A stretch of DNA of 64,000 bases from Primulina eburnea (taxonomy: Eukaryota; Streptophyta; Magnoliopsida; Lamiales; Gesneriaceae): contig NW_027331346.1 in NCBI RefSeq assembly GCF_022965805.1, forward strand, positions 124,001 through 188,000, in the 5' to 3' direction. Below are positions 33,901-43,759 of the stretch, one piece after another. The position numbers and the translations under genes are program-made. How positions within the stretch are numbered: the stretch's first letter is position 1; each line of letters opens with the position of its first letter. The notes beneath the pieces were generated by a model. It was given only the letters and a program-made list of their open reading frames with translations. It was not told where the DNA came from and did not search any database.

Positions 33901-36900
33901 TTTTGGTCATGATGATGTGTATTTATATGATGGAAGTAGATTTTCCTTTAGAGCTCCAAGGCACAAAATCAACTTGACCTTCAAGCTAAGTTAATAGAGG
34001 AAGTTGAAAGTATCCGCCAAAAGATAATGCATCCAATACTCTTGCAAAATCGCTGTCTATTGCTATTGCTACTGCTACTGGTACTGCTCAACCTCACCCG
34101 TCCTTCTTTGTTCTCTCAACTAGAGATCTATCATTATCTACTGATGATGTTGTCGATTCAATTTTCCAAGTGGCCCTATCTATAGATGATGCAATGGATA
34201 ATCTTCCACAGGATCAAGCCACGGAATAACAAGTATTAGCTCCATCACCTCTAGAAACTCAACCTTATACTTCCCATTTTGAGGCTCTGATTTCTTCAAA
34301 ATCACCTCTACCAGAGATAACCGATGTACCAATATCTCCAGTCTGTCCTCCTCTGCCTGTTTCTGAGGAATTTTCGAATTTTCTTACTACTATGGTAAAG
34401 GATATCCGACTTACTGCATTGATTATTTATTCAGACATTTCACAACCTAGCTCTGAGCTAGCACTACAAAAAAAGGCGAAAGACATCGGTTAAAAGCCGT
34501 TGTTGTAGGTCAAATAAAACTGTTGTTAAAGGTCCTGCGGTTAAAGGGTGGGCTCAAAGACAACGGTTTTTAACCATTGTCGTAGGCGTCTAAAGACGAC
34601 GGTGAAAAACCGTTATCGTAGGTCTTGTAAAACCGTTGTTAAAGGCCCTGTGATTAAAGGATGCGTTCGAAGACAACGGTGTTTCACCGTCGTCGTACAC
34701 GTCTAAAGTCGATGGTGAAAGACCGTTGTCGTAGTATTGAAAAATCGTTGTTAAACTAAATATTGCGACGGGTTTTTAAAAAAAACCGTCGTTAAACTAA
34801 ATATTGCGACGGTTTTTTTAAAAAAACCGTCGATAATTGATATGATTTCCGTCGCTATTTAGTGACGGTGTTTGCATATAATTAGCGACGGTTTTTAATA
34901 TGATTTTCGTCGCTATTATTTTACGTAAAATAAAAAAAATTTATAATTTAATAATTATAACAAAAAAAAGTTACAATCTTACTAAAGTAATAATATCTAT
35001 AATCTTAACACTTAAAATTGAAGCGAAATTATTTTGTGGAAGAGACAATGTTTTAAAAAACCGTTGTCGTATTTCTACAAAAACCAGCTGAAAGACAACG
35101 GTATACCCAAACCGTTGTCTTTGACCCTTGAAACACATTCATAGACAACGGTTTTTAAAAACTGTTATCGTAGCCTAAAAAAAACGCTCATAGCCAACGG
35201 TTGTTCAAAATTTCAACACAATGATTTTTAGCTAAATGGAAAATATTGAGCTTGATCTTGTCTCCCTACAAAAATATTTTGTCTAATTCAAATGGAATTT
35301 ACTTGAATCCCAAGGGAATATGGTGGATAAACATAATAAATTAATCGGTAGTCAAAAACAAATTGATCAGGAACTTTTTGAAAGGACTTCACTACATAGA
35401 TCTCGGAATTATTTAAATATAGGAGGCAGATGCCAAAATAAGGGAAAGACCAGAAGGATCAAATTAAAGAGATGCCAAAAGCATTAATCCAAATCCAGTA
35501 CTTCGGAATTCCTTTTTATCTTGAATTGTAATTATATGAGTTATGATGATTTATAAAAGTAGTACATTGGAATAAATTATTATGCTGAATTTTGGCATCG
35601 AAACTGATGAGCATTTATAAGTTTTGGAGATATGCCTTAAGTCAAAGAAAATCTCGGAATCAATAAAATTCAGAAAAAAAGAATTTTCACTAGACCACAC
35701 CTCAGCAGACCCATAGCGCAATTATCTGAAGTTATAGTATCTCTATGGTTCTACCAAAGAAATCATTGAATTATCAAATAACTTCTACTATCTACTTAAT
35801 AAGTATTGAAGGTTGTATTACATCATATTTGTTCTTTTAACTATAGATTACATTTTATGAGCAAATCCAAATCTCATAAAATGTTAAGAAAATAAAAACA
35901 AAAAAATTATGATCGTTGAATGTCAATGTCGCAAGTATTTACTGCTACAAACTATTTTTGGAATACTACATATGACACGTGACATCCAGCACTATTTCTG
36001 ATATGTCCTTGATGTGACTCTGTTATAGCTGTTCTAATCTGAACACTGAAAATCATCTATAAATGTCATCTCAAGTTTCAGAAAATGCTCTCGCTTGATC
36101 AATCAACTATCTGCTATCTAATCTTTTAGAAATTCGAAGCTTTGCTGAAAATATTCAAAACACTCATAAATTCAAATCAGATTTATTTCACATATCATCT
36201 GTGTTGAACCTTAGTCGTAGTTGTTTCAAGATTATATTGTGTTTTTGTGTGACTTTGTATTGACATAAAGAGTCTTTATGTTCAAATCTTGTTTTCTTAG
36301 AAAAAGTTGTTGCTAATTGTTACAGTAGACAATGTATAAGTCCTTCTGAAGGGAGTGTTTACTAGAGCTCTAAAAACAACGTCCTTTAGTCAGTAGCGGA
36401 GCTAGAAATATGGCCTCTTCCCGTCCTAGAATTTTAAACTCTAGAATTTTTTAATATTTTAAATTGATCTACCCGGGCTAATATCATATTATTTCAAAAT
36501 TATACAAAATTTACACATAATTTTTTTTTTAAAAAAATTGTTCCACCCGGGCTAAAGCCCGGGTAGCCCGGGTACAAGAGCATGTAGCTCCGCCCCTGCC
36601 TTTAGTGAAAAACATAGGGAAACTAAAGAATGAGAGACGTAGAACGGTTTTGTCCTACGAACTTCCGTAAACAATTGAAGTATGATTTAATTTCAGTTGC
36701 ATTTTACATTTCCAATCTCCTGCTCGTGATTTACTAATTTTCACTTTGGTTCACAAAGTTCAGTTGGATTCTTTCCGCACAATTTTTTCAATTGTCTACT
36801 GAGCTTTGAAGATTGAGAATCAATTTAACCTGCTAAAAAAAGTCGAGATCGTTGCTACTCAGAATTAAGAAGAAAACTTTGTGAGGTGTTTAATTACCCT

Positions 36901-39900
36901 AGTCTAAGCATCTCTGCCGATCCAAACATAGCCTGTTAATTTTTTTGTAATAATAATGATATCCTCTTTTTCTTCTCTTGCTTTTCTTTGATTGCCTTCT
37001 TTGTATCATAGTCCATCCACCGGCTTTAATTTTTTTTTTTAAAGATAAGTCCACGATTTTTGTGGACGTATAAATTAAACCCCCACCCAAACTTCATTTT
37101 AAACATAAAAAAAATATAATTTTTTTTATGATGAATGAGCCCGGTGTCGCTATCTTTTCCTTGGTTAATGCAATCAGAGACGGATTTATGCATGGGCTGT
37201 ACTGGGCTGTAGCCCAGCCCACTTTTTTTTTAGCGACGGTTTTTCATAAACCGTCGCTAATATGGACGACGGTTTTACTAAAACTGTCGCCGATTTGATC
37301 GGCGACGGTTTAAATTCAAACCGTCGCTATTAGAGACTGTTTTTTGAAAAACCGTTGCTAATAGCGACGGTTGTTACATCAATGTCTTAGTCCAATCAAG
37401 TCCCGTCCATTTACAAGGATGAGACCAAATTCATCCCATATCCTTTGATCCGCCCCACCTCAATTCTACAAAATTTCTCTCCCTAGTCCCAAGCCTTTTA
37501 GCGACAAAATAGAATTGAAGACTCTCGAAGAAATCGAATTGCTCATCGGCGAGACAACAATCCAGGTAAGAATCGGCTATACATTTTTTATTTTGTTTTT
37601 TATAGCTTCTCTGTGCGTGATTTGTGGTTTCTTGATTGTTTGTTGTTGATTGACTATTACTTGTTTATTTTTTTAATAATTATTTTATTCTTGTTTAGGA
37701 TTATAACTTGAACTATTTCAAAATGAAACATTAATCTTGTTTTGACATTACCTGTGTTTACTGCCACTACTGAGCGGGCTTTTTCAGCAATGAAGCATGT
37801 GAAGACGGTACTTCGCAATAAAATGGAGGATGACTTTCTTGCCGATTGTTTGACACTCTATATTAAACGAGATTTACCTAAACATATTGATGTAAATTCT
37901 ATTATTGATGAATTTTATGTTTTAAAATCTCGTAGAGCACAACTTCGTTGAACGATATAATGTAAATTTTTTTAATAATATACAACTTATCATATTGAGT
38001 TCAAGCCCCCCCAACTTCTATTCCTGGATCCGTCCCTGAATGCAATAGCATACAAACTCGCTAGTTAGGTAAATCATATAAAGGAAACCTTGTGCGACAG
38101 TCTAGCCTGAAAAAGTATTGGTAGGAGAATCGAAATTAAGACCATTGGTCAAGCTCTCACTTACACTACCAACTTAAACACTCCTCATGGACAAAAAAAC
38201 TTATATTCTTATTTTTCTCTAAATTAATTAGTTCTTGTCAAGAGATTTTAAAGCAATAGCACTGTGTAACATGATCACTCGATAAAGTGTTGGTAGAAAA
38301 AATCGAACTTCTATCATTGGTCAAGTGCTCGTATTCTTCGCTAATTCAGACACACTCGTGACAAAGGAAAAAAAACTTATATTCTCATTTCTCTCCAAAT
38401 TCGTTCTTGTCACGATATTTTAAAGCAATACCGCTTGTAAGTAATTTTTTTTCCCGAGCGATGCATCTAACCCTTTTTTTTTTTAATGAATCTAACCTTT
38501 TGGGTGTACTTCGTTCAACAAAAAATAATATAGGTCTCCATTCATATATATTGTATCTTTTGAATATATGTATTATTTATATAATTACTTGGGATATTAT
38601 TTATTCATATATATGGTAGACATACCTAAGAGTGAACCAATTAGTGCTGGGGATAACAGCCATAATCCCATGAAAGTCCGAGTGTTCCTTCATGTTTCTA
38701 TACGTCTGAAAATTAAGAAATAATACAATTTTTTAGAAATAATAATAAAATTAGGGCTCAGTAATATTTTTATATTTTTCATCATCTATATTCAAAGGTA
38801 TATATTAAGTAGCACAGTACATAATTTATACAAAAATTAAGCAACACAGGCATGCGAAGAACGCATATTATATGATTAATATGCGTGAAACAAATTACAC
38901 ATAAGCAAACACAAAATTTACGGAATGCATTTTTAAAAACGAAAAAAATTGCGGAATGCATTTCTCAAAAAAAAAAAAAAAAAAAATTTATGGAGAATTT
39001 TTTTTTTTTCTAATCCTTAATATTTAAATCTCTGGGATTTCGGTTATTTTCAAATTGAGTATTAATGATGTATCTTTAATATTTTTGCAATTTTGGTAAT
39101 CAGCTTTGCAATTTAGTTCTTTTTTGTGGGATCGCTGACATTGTATTGAACACAATAACATCATATTTTAAAAAAAATATTATACAAAGAAAAAGAATAT
39201 AACAAATGAAGACTGAAATATGACAACTCAAATACAAACATACAAACATAAAAGACAAAAATTTCAAATTTTTGGTAACTCAATACTCCATAGTGTTAAT
39301 TTTCGAATAGAGTTAATTTTCAAAGAGGGGGCGATTTTTAATGTATTTTTAACTTGAAATTGCATTTCTAGAAAAGTTATGTGCAATTATATATATTATA
39401 TATATTTATTACCCATCCATCATGTTCGCCTCCATCACATCCAATAGATGAGTGAAAACTCATTGGTGTACACACTGATGAGCACAGCCTAACATATCGA
39501 AACTCTATATACACACAGTACTGAATCCACTAGTAAACTCACGGCTCTACTCCTTTAAAATAGTTTTAAAATATCAAAGAATACATTAATACATGCATGC
39601 AATTATATAGATATATATTCAAATAATTTCCAATTACATATATGTAGTTAATCCTCGTTAATTTTGTGTGTTCCTTAACATTATTACTAATATATACCTA
39701 GGACAACTAGGTTAAAAGCAAGCCTGACATAGCTATTAATTAGTGATGAATGCATTATAATTAATATCTTTAAACATGCCACCCGACATAATTACATTAG
39801 ATCATAGATTGAAATTATATTTGATTAATTGACAATAAACAAAAAACACTCTAATCCTAGGTAGGTTGAATCTTTCCAAAGACAGCATCTTACTTTCTTG

Positions 39901-40311
39901 AGTTGGTTTCGTAATTATTTGGGATAGCCTATTTAAAATATTTTAAAGCCAAAATCTTATTATATTTATACCAAAATTTTCCCATGAATGTAATTTGAAG
40001 AATAAAAATACGAATGGCAATCCAAAAAATAAAGAATTTTCAAGTATTTTATTGAAAAAAATACATTAAATTTAAAGTTAAATATAATAAAGCTCCCTCC
40101 ACAGAAACCAAATTTTCCCGACAGATCATTTCATATCATTTCTGATATCTGGCCCATATATGCTACCTTTTTCTAAAAAAATATTAATATTTCAAAGCCC
40201 TAATTAACTGAAAAATATGGTATATACTTTGAAGCTAAATCGTATATTATTCTTTAATTGATCAATTGAATTATAAAAATAAAACAATATCGAATAAATT
40301 AAATTAACTGA

Positions 40312-40369
<58 letters not shown>

Positions 40370-40700
40370 GTTACAAATATAGATATACCTGGAGATGGCT
40401 CTTGATGTGTGAAATCTTAAGCCCTTTAACCCCCATCATCTGCATAATCTGCTTCGGAGTTGCTTCTGTAAAATCATGAACAAAAAATTTACAAACTTAG
40501 AATACTTAACTGTATGCATATTTTAACTAATTAATAGAACCCAACAATTAATTTTCCAAATTAATCAACTCACTGTATTTGCCACCAAGATTTTGAACTG
40601 CTTCGAGGAAGAGGTGATGAAGTTCCGGCGTCCATCGTAACCTCGGAAGGGACGACTTAGTGTATGGCCTTACCCGAATTCTTGGAGAATTATCGTCCAT
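27945..40700 (-). CDS. GARP (G2-like) MYB-type transcription factor, five exons
   Basis: Exons on the minus strand: 40700-40574, 40465-40389, 38705-38626, 28440-28356 and 28157-27945. They total 582 bases (193 residues plus TAA), and all four introns are GT...AG with phases that keep the frame. Residues ~14-70 form a GARP/SHAQKYF MYB repeat: LPRLRWTPELHHLFLEAVQ, GGKYKATPKQIMQMMGVKG, then ISHIKSHLQTYR. This domain binds DNA as a single MYB repeat, in the nucleus. The rest is variable, with a basic patch QRKQ...TKKI and a C-terminal INLDLTM that resembles an EAR-type (LxLxL-like) repression motif; that reading is inference. Intron 3 is 10.2 kb and full of transposons. The gene looks intact. The closest type is the small plant GARP proteins annotated as 'Myb family transcription factor'; the exact subfamily is not determined. 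Confidence 0.92.
28680..29160 (+). pseudogene. Copia RNase H fragment
   Basis: Across several stops the frame shows LWYSKDSTF-type text, then YSDTDYV, LDRKITSDPCQFIGERPISW, FSKKQISIATSTTETEYLA, and further on ...KHIDIRYHFIRAHVEE and the VADI.F-like end. This is the C-terminal RNase H of a Ty1/copia polyprotein, whose DTDY and TETEY carry catalytic acidic residues. Degenerate and non-functional. It lies only ~240 bases from exon 4 of the GARP gene, on the opposite strand. Confidence 0.75.
30436..33018 (+). repeat. Solo LTR of the gypsy/chromovirus long-LTR superfamily (2583 bp)
   Basis: Starts TGTAAGGTCC and ends ...TTCCGCATTTCA. It has the same internal order as the 3902 and 19209 LTRs (GAAACGAAGACCGAGG near 30620, CAGCCGCCCCTCCCC near 31000, GTCGGGTACCACGG near 32375, GAGTCTTTAAACTCACTAGG near 32637). 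No interior is attached, and the env-like ORF continues on both sides. A clear 5-bp duplication was not found (GTGTA left, GTATA right is the nearest pair). It is antisense to the GARP gene. Confidence 0.75.
34462..35230 (+). mobile_element. CACTA-type non-autonomous element with palindromic subterminal repeats
   Basis: Opens with CACTACAAAAAAAGGCG, the classical CACTA terminus, followed by dozens of hairpin units. GACAACGG...CCGTTGTC units dominate 34490-34760 and 35060-35210; GCGACGG...CCGTCGC units fill 34765-34915. The middle (34920-35040) is AT-rich. The right terminus is not a clean GTAGTG; TAG stands both before 34462 and at about 35228, a possible 3-bp duplication. The env-like reading frame resumes right afterwards. 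Confidence 0.6.
35500..36880 (+). repeat. LTR-like region of the SIRE-like copia element
   Basis: Contains CATCTATAAATGTC near 36050 as a TATA box, a T-rich and AT-rich leader, GGGAGTGTTTACTAGAGCTC near 36350, and TTGGATTCTTTCCGCAC near 36765, a U5-like phrase also seen in the copia LTR at 17983. A 208-bp hAT MITE interrupts it at 36391. Ends are approximate. Confidence 0.45.
36391..36598 (+). mobile_element. hAT MITE (208 bp) with CCTTTAGT target duplication
   Basis: CAGTAGCGGAGCTA at the left and the inverted match TAGCTCCGCCCCTG at the right form the terminal repeats. CCTTTAGT (36383-36390 and 36599-36606) is a perfect 8-bp duplication, diagnostic of hAT transposition. Interior non-coding, with CCCGGGCTAAAGCCCGGG-like inverted text near 36547. 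Confidence 0.92.
37230..37375 (+). repeat. GCGACGG palindromic array inside the hAT element
   Basis: Units such as AGCGACGGTTTTTCATAAACCGTCGCT and relatives of about 25-40 bases follow each other, the same motif as in the CACTA-type elements at 34765, 44755 and 50940. No CACTA terminus is visible here. Confidence 0.75.
37742..37951 (+). pseudogene. hAT transposase C-terminal dimerisation domain fragment
   Basis: About 70 codons, starting in frame with LTLPVFTATTERAFSAMKHV, followed by LRNKMEDDFLADCL and LYIKRD, and ending RRAQLR with a stop. This is the hAT family C-terminal dimerisation region (TTF-type/ZMYM1-like group), which lets transposase monomers pair; the ERAFS-x-M core is clear. 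The catalytic part is missing: only ~570 bases lie between the element's left end and this domain, and they hold no RNase H-like motif. A deletion derivative, not functional. Confidence 0.88.
38706..40388 (-). other. Intron 2 of the GARP gene
   Basis: 1.68 kb, AT-rich, donor CCAG|GTATATC and acceptor TTTTCAG. Contains homopolymer runs and an AT microsatellite at its donor side. No gene or recognisable transposon. Confidence 0.8.
40318..40372. repeat. (AT)n microsatellite in intron 2
   Basis: About 27 AT units with one ATAC interruption, ending some 17 bases from exon 2. Confidence 0.95.
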
Positions 40701-41708
40701 GAAGATAATATGAGAATGAAGAAGTTGAATGAGAAATAATTACGATATCATGATTCCGCATTTAAATGTGTTGTATTTTAAATGAATTTAAGAAAAAGTG
40801 AATAAGAATAATGTTATAACAAAGACTTTTTGTGTGCCTGTGTAGACTTTGGGAAACGTAATGAACTCCTGTCTATTATTGACGACCGGGCAAACTTACA
40901 ATATCTTTACCTCCTCCAACTTAACTTTTTCCTCATTCTCAATTCCTTCAAATTTTTATTTGAGCTCTCTAATCATTTAAATTTTCTAAAATTACCCTCA
41001 AATTTCATAATCATGGTACGTGACATTGTTATACCTATTGAGATTGTTTTTAAAGACATATTAGCCCAAAGACATGCAGCTCCAAAAGGTTTTCAGCCTA
41101 TATATCAGTGATTGATTTTTTTTTTTTGCATTACCAATCATTGTTCTGTAAAATAAATTGAATAGTTTACCAATTGGATCGCAGTGCCGTCGTGTTGTAA
41201 CCATCGGGTTTTATATACTTCTCATCTTAGACTAACCACGTAGTCTCAATAAATGGTTCTTGACGTAGAATCCCTCAACAGCACCTAACACATGTCTGTT
41301 TCCTTTCTTACCTCAAGGTGTATAATAAAGTAGTTTATTTTGAAAATAATACATAAGAGGGGCAATAATCTTTGTTCATTTTATTCAAACATACAAACTA
41401 TTATTAGATATTAACCTTATGTAGAGGAGGAGAAACTTGTTTAGCTAATTATAATAGCCAGAATACAACACATCAATTAATAAAGAGAAAATATTACAAT
41501 TTATTTGGAAGAAAATGAAGATGTTGAATGACTCTTTATCTTCCTTTGTCTTAGTATTTTTAGAAATTTTGGTGGATTTCAAATTCGGACTTCAAATATT
41601 GTGAGTTATTTTGCCAGTTGTGGCCGACATCTTGTGTGTGGTGGTCCTTTGAACCACTAGTTGGTGGCTTATCTTCTTGGGTGGTTGAGTGGTCTATCTT
41701 TCTACTAG
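40701..41708. other. Upstream region of the GARP gene
   Basis: No clear TATA box within 150 bases of the start codon on the minus strand. AT-rich with an ORF-like stretch at 40830-41111 (plus) that lacks any recognised domain and is interrupted around. Nothing firm. Confidence 0.4.
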
Positions 41709-42882
41709 TTAGTGTAATCGTGTTTTACTGGTGGTATATCTTTTACCAATGGAGTAGTTGGATAACATATCTGCTTTATCTTTGTCCAAGAATCTTCTGG
41801 CTTTATATGGTCCCCGAACAAATTGTTTTTTATATGGTCCTTCACCACTTGGATTTGTCTCCATGTTTAGCTTTCGGTCAGATGTTGGCCGAAAACCTTT
41901 CCCGAATTCTAGCCTTTTTTGGTTCGGACTTTCGGGATAGATACTTTCTAACCATCTTCCCACATGAGCCATGTAGTGACCCGTTCCAGAATCACCTACT
42001 AATCAGAACTTAAGCATGCAAAATTAACATTTAAAACTGAATCAGGTAAACAGCGGAAAAACAGTAATACAACCCAATCGAATCTGTAAGTACAAAATAC
42101 TTAAACAACCAGATCGAACTAAATACCAAGAACAAATACCAACAACTACAGGTCAACCTCTGCCAGCTCCCTGTCCACTCCCTCCTGGACCGTCCAACCT
42201 GAGACCTGCCCCATCGAATAGGGTGTCCAAAACAGAGATAAACCGAGGACGTGAGCATAAAACGCTCAGCACCGAAAGCATGAGTATACAAGACTATGAC
42301 ATGCATGTATGCAAAATGTACTGGATACCAGGATCTGGGTATATCGAAATAGTGCTCAGGTAAATGACGTCAAGGTATGTAGCACTCTGCGCCGTCGCAC
42401 CAGGAGGTGGCTCCCATACCAAAATAAACTTGTGGATATACCGGTGACCTGACCACCGTCGGCCAACGGGGTCCAACCATCCACAACAAACGAGGGCTGA
42501 GCACCCTCTCAACAGGCTATCTCAAAAATAGTTAGGCTCAACATGATTATGCAAATGCCGCATAATAAACCATGCATCATATGACAGATAATAATGCAAC
42601 ATATAAACATGCAACACATAGTAAAGCATACTCAATCCTGCTATCTCGGATAGTACTTTCGTACCTCAAACCAGTAGATCCTAGCAATCAGTCCTAGAAT
42701 CAAGTTTGCGTCCGTAGTCAGCCCACTGATGCCGCTAGCTCCCAACTAGAGCACAGCTCCGCTACAAAACCAGTAGCTCCCCGCTAGTGCCTAAACCTCG
42801 GGAAAAGACTAGAAACCCATCAGAAACGACTAAAACGCTCTGGAACACTCGGAATTGGCGAGTAACAAATGAAGCCTCGCGC

Positions 42883-42894
42883 CTCTATTTATAG
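42883..42894 (-). promoter_or_regulatory. TATA box of the solo LTR
   Basis: Minus strand CTATAAATAGAG, about 5-10 bases downstream of the repeat array in transcription direction. Confidence 0.7.
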
Positions 42895-42898
42895 ACAA

Positions 42899-43170
42899 CG
42901 ATCGGACGATCCGATCCACTTCGGACGATCCGATCCACTGTACACTTCGGACCTTCCGAACCCTTATCGGACGATCCGAACCCTGCATGTCTTCCACGTG
43001 TCCAGACACCTGTCTTCGGACGATCCGAACCCTGATCGGACGATCCGAACTCTGCATGTCTTCCACGTGTCCAGCCACCTGTCTTCGGACGATTCGAGCC
43101 CTCTTCGGACGATCCGAACCCGCTTCGGACGATCCGAACTCTGTTCGGTCCTTCCGATCCCACCGAAATA
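42899..43170 (-). repeat. TCGGACGATCCGA repeat array in LTR U3
   Basis: Ten or so copies of TCGGAC(G/C)(A/T)TCCGA (arms TCGGA/TCCGA around a 3-base spacer). They are spaced by about 20 bases or by a longer spacer with the shared phrase TGCATGTCTTCCACGTGTCC that appears twice. Confidence 0.92.
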
Positions 43171-43759
43171 TAATTAATCCAATAATTAACTCAAATTAGG
43201 CATCGGGATACTACAAGCCATGTTACAGAAATTCCAACGAGTTTCTTATCTCTATGTCAACCTGATATTCCACAGAAGAGTACTTTTTTTTTTCAAATAG
43301 GTCTTAAGCAAAATTTATTGTTTACCCTATCGTAGTATTTCACAGGAAAGATCCATTTACAAAATTATGATAAAACTTAAATTGAAACTTGATATTGTTT
43401 ATCTTGGTTAGACAGACACATTGACCTCATGCTCTTCTGGTAAAGATATCATCTTCAATTATTGAAGCAACAATAGGTGTTTTTCTATTGGAGGATCCTT
43501 GATAAATTTTTGAGCATTCATATTTGACCTCCTTATTTTGATAAAATGAAAGGCTTCGTGTGAGTCTTTTCCAGCTGGTGTAAGACATTTCCAAGTAGTG
43601 TTGTACTGAAAAATTATAGCTCGAAAATGTCTCCTTTGGACAAATATTCTTTGTTTGCCCATGTTTCATGAAAGCTTCCTGGATCAACTTAGGTAATCTT
43701 GAAATTTCTGCTACATCAACTTGAATTATTGATTGTCTAATGTCTATTCTGGTTTTCAA

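Larger units (their letters stand above)
29637..35470 (+). pseudogene. Env-like/unknown retroelement ORF, split by two insertions
   Basis: Before the solo LTR, translation gives MVSMFKALEATGL and later GFVVPIGKLFVVL. After it comes LHYAIPSATIKKELGEAQAS, then the DPSRAGSSSNF...PRPKGDGIRDPLSE stretch (33360-33440) and FTDHEIEYLNEWVW (about 33597). Near 35230, past the palindromic insertion, coiled-coil-like ENIELDLVSLQKYF resumes. Stops and frameshifts are frequent. The phrases resemble a highly repeated family of unnamed proteins I remember from Gesneriaceae genomes. The position after copia RNase H suggests the env-like ORF of SIRE-type elements; its function is unknown. The last part holds no motif I can name. 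Confidence 0.45.
28640..36880 (+). mobile_element. Degenerate SIRE/Maximus-like Ty1/copia element with env-like ORF, 5'-truncated
   Basis: A copia RNase H (28680-29160) is followed on the same strand by a long degraded ORF with coiled-coil character (29637-35470), and then by an LTR-like region with a TATA box (about 35500-36880). Pol followed by an extra env-like ORF and then the LTR is the SIRE/Maximus layout among Ty1/copia elements. Everything upstream of RNase H is missing. Three later insertions break it: 30436-33018, 34462-35230 and 36391-36598. Both outer edges are approximate. Confidence 0.6.
37175..38038 (+). mobile_element. Deleted hAT element (864 bp) with AATGCAAT target duplication
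   Basis: Terminal repeats CAGAGACGGATTT / GGATCCGTCCCTG, with a perfect 8-bp duplication AATGCAAT at 37167-37174 and 38039-38046. It keeps the GGGCTGTAGCCCAGCCCACT start text common in plant hAT elements, an exon-like piece with a donor CCAG|GTAAGAAT near 37565, and the end of the transposase. A 37230-37375 stretch of GCGACGG palindromes is inside it. Confidence 0.93.
28441..38625 (-). other. Intron 3 of the GARP gene, 10.2 kb, loaded with nested transposons
   Basis: The donor is CTTAG|GTATGTC at 38625 and the acceptor TTTTTGCAG at 28441 (minus strand). Within it lie a SIRE-like copia remnant on the opposite strand, a gypsy-type solo LTR, a CACTA-type palindromic array and two hAT elements. 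The joined exons read through in frame, so the intron must be spliced out if the gene is functional. Confidence 0.85.
41972..43215 (-). repeat. Solo LTR (1244 bp) with AGCCA target duplication
   Basis: TGTAGTGACCCG...GGGATACTACA, with inverted ends TGTAGT/ACTACA, flanked by perfect 5-bp AGCCA (41967-41971 and 43216-43220). A TATA box on the minus strand at 42883-42894 gives the orientation. No interior is attached, so it arose by LTR-LTR recombination. U3 contains a ten-copy TCGGACGATCCGA repeat at 42899-43170. The ORFs at 42869-43199 are read out of that repeat and are not genes. Confidence 0.95.
41709..43759 (-). pseudogene. Unidentified coding remnant split by a solo LTR
   Basis: Two minus-strand open stretches flank the solo LTR: 43759-43427 (110 residues, with NICPKETFSSYNFSVQHYLE near the middle) and 41972-41709 (87 residues, Lys/Arg-rich, with GPYKKQFVRGPYKARRFLDK and a C-terminal RYTTSKTRL). 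Removing the LTR and one AGCCA copy brings the two sides together, though stops remain between them. I do not recognise the family. The basic tail suggests a nucleic-acid-binding protein of a retroelement or an endogenous pararetrovirus, but this is only a guess. Confidence 0.3.

Noticed and set aside
40830..41111. 93-codon plus-strand ORF near the GARP promoter
   Set aside because: AT-rich, no domain, no conserved start context. Could be debris of a retroelement but nothing supports a gene.
41618..42013. 131-codon plus-strand ORF with hydrophobic translation
   Set aside because: It is the antisense of the basic minus-strand remnant and runs into the solo LTR at 41972; no signal or domain beyond composition.
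42869..43199. ORFs of 70-102 codons on both strands
   Set aside because: They arise from the TCGGACGATCCGA repeat array, which is open in several frames; no protein family.
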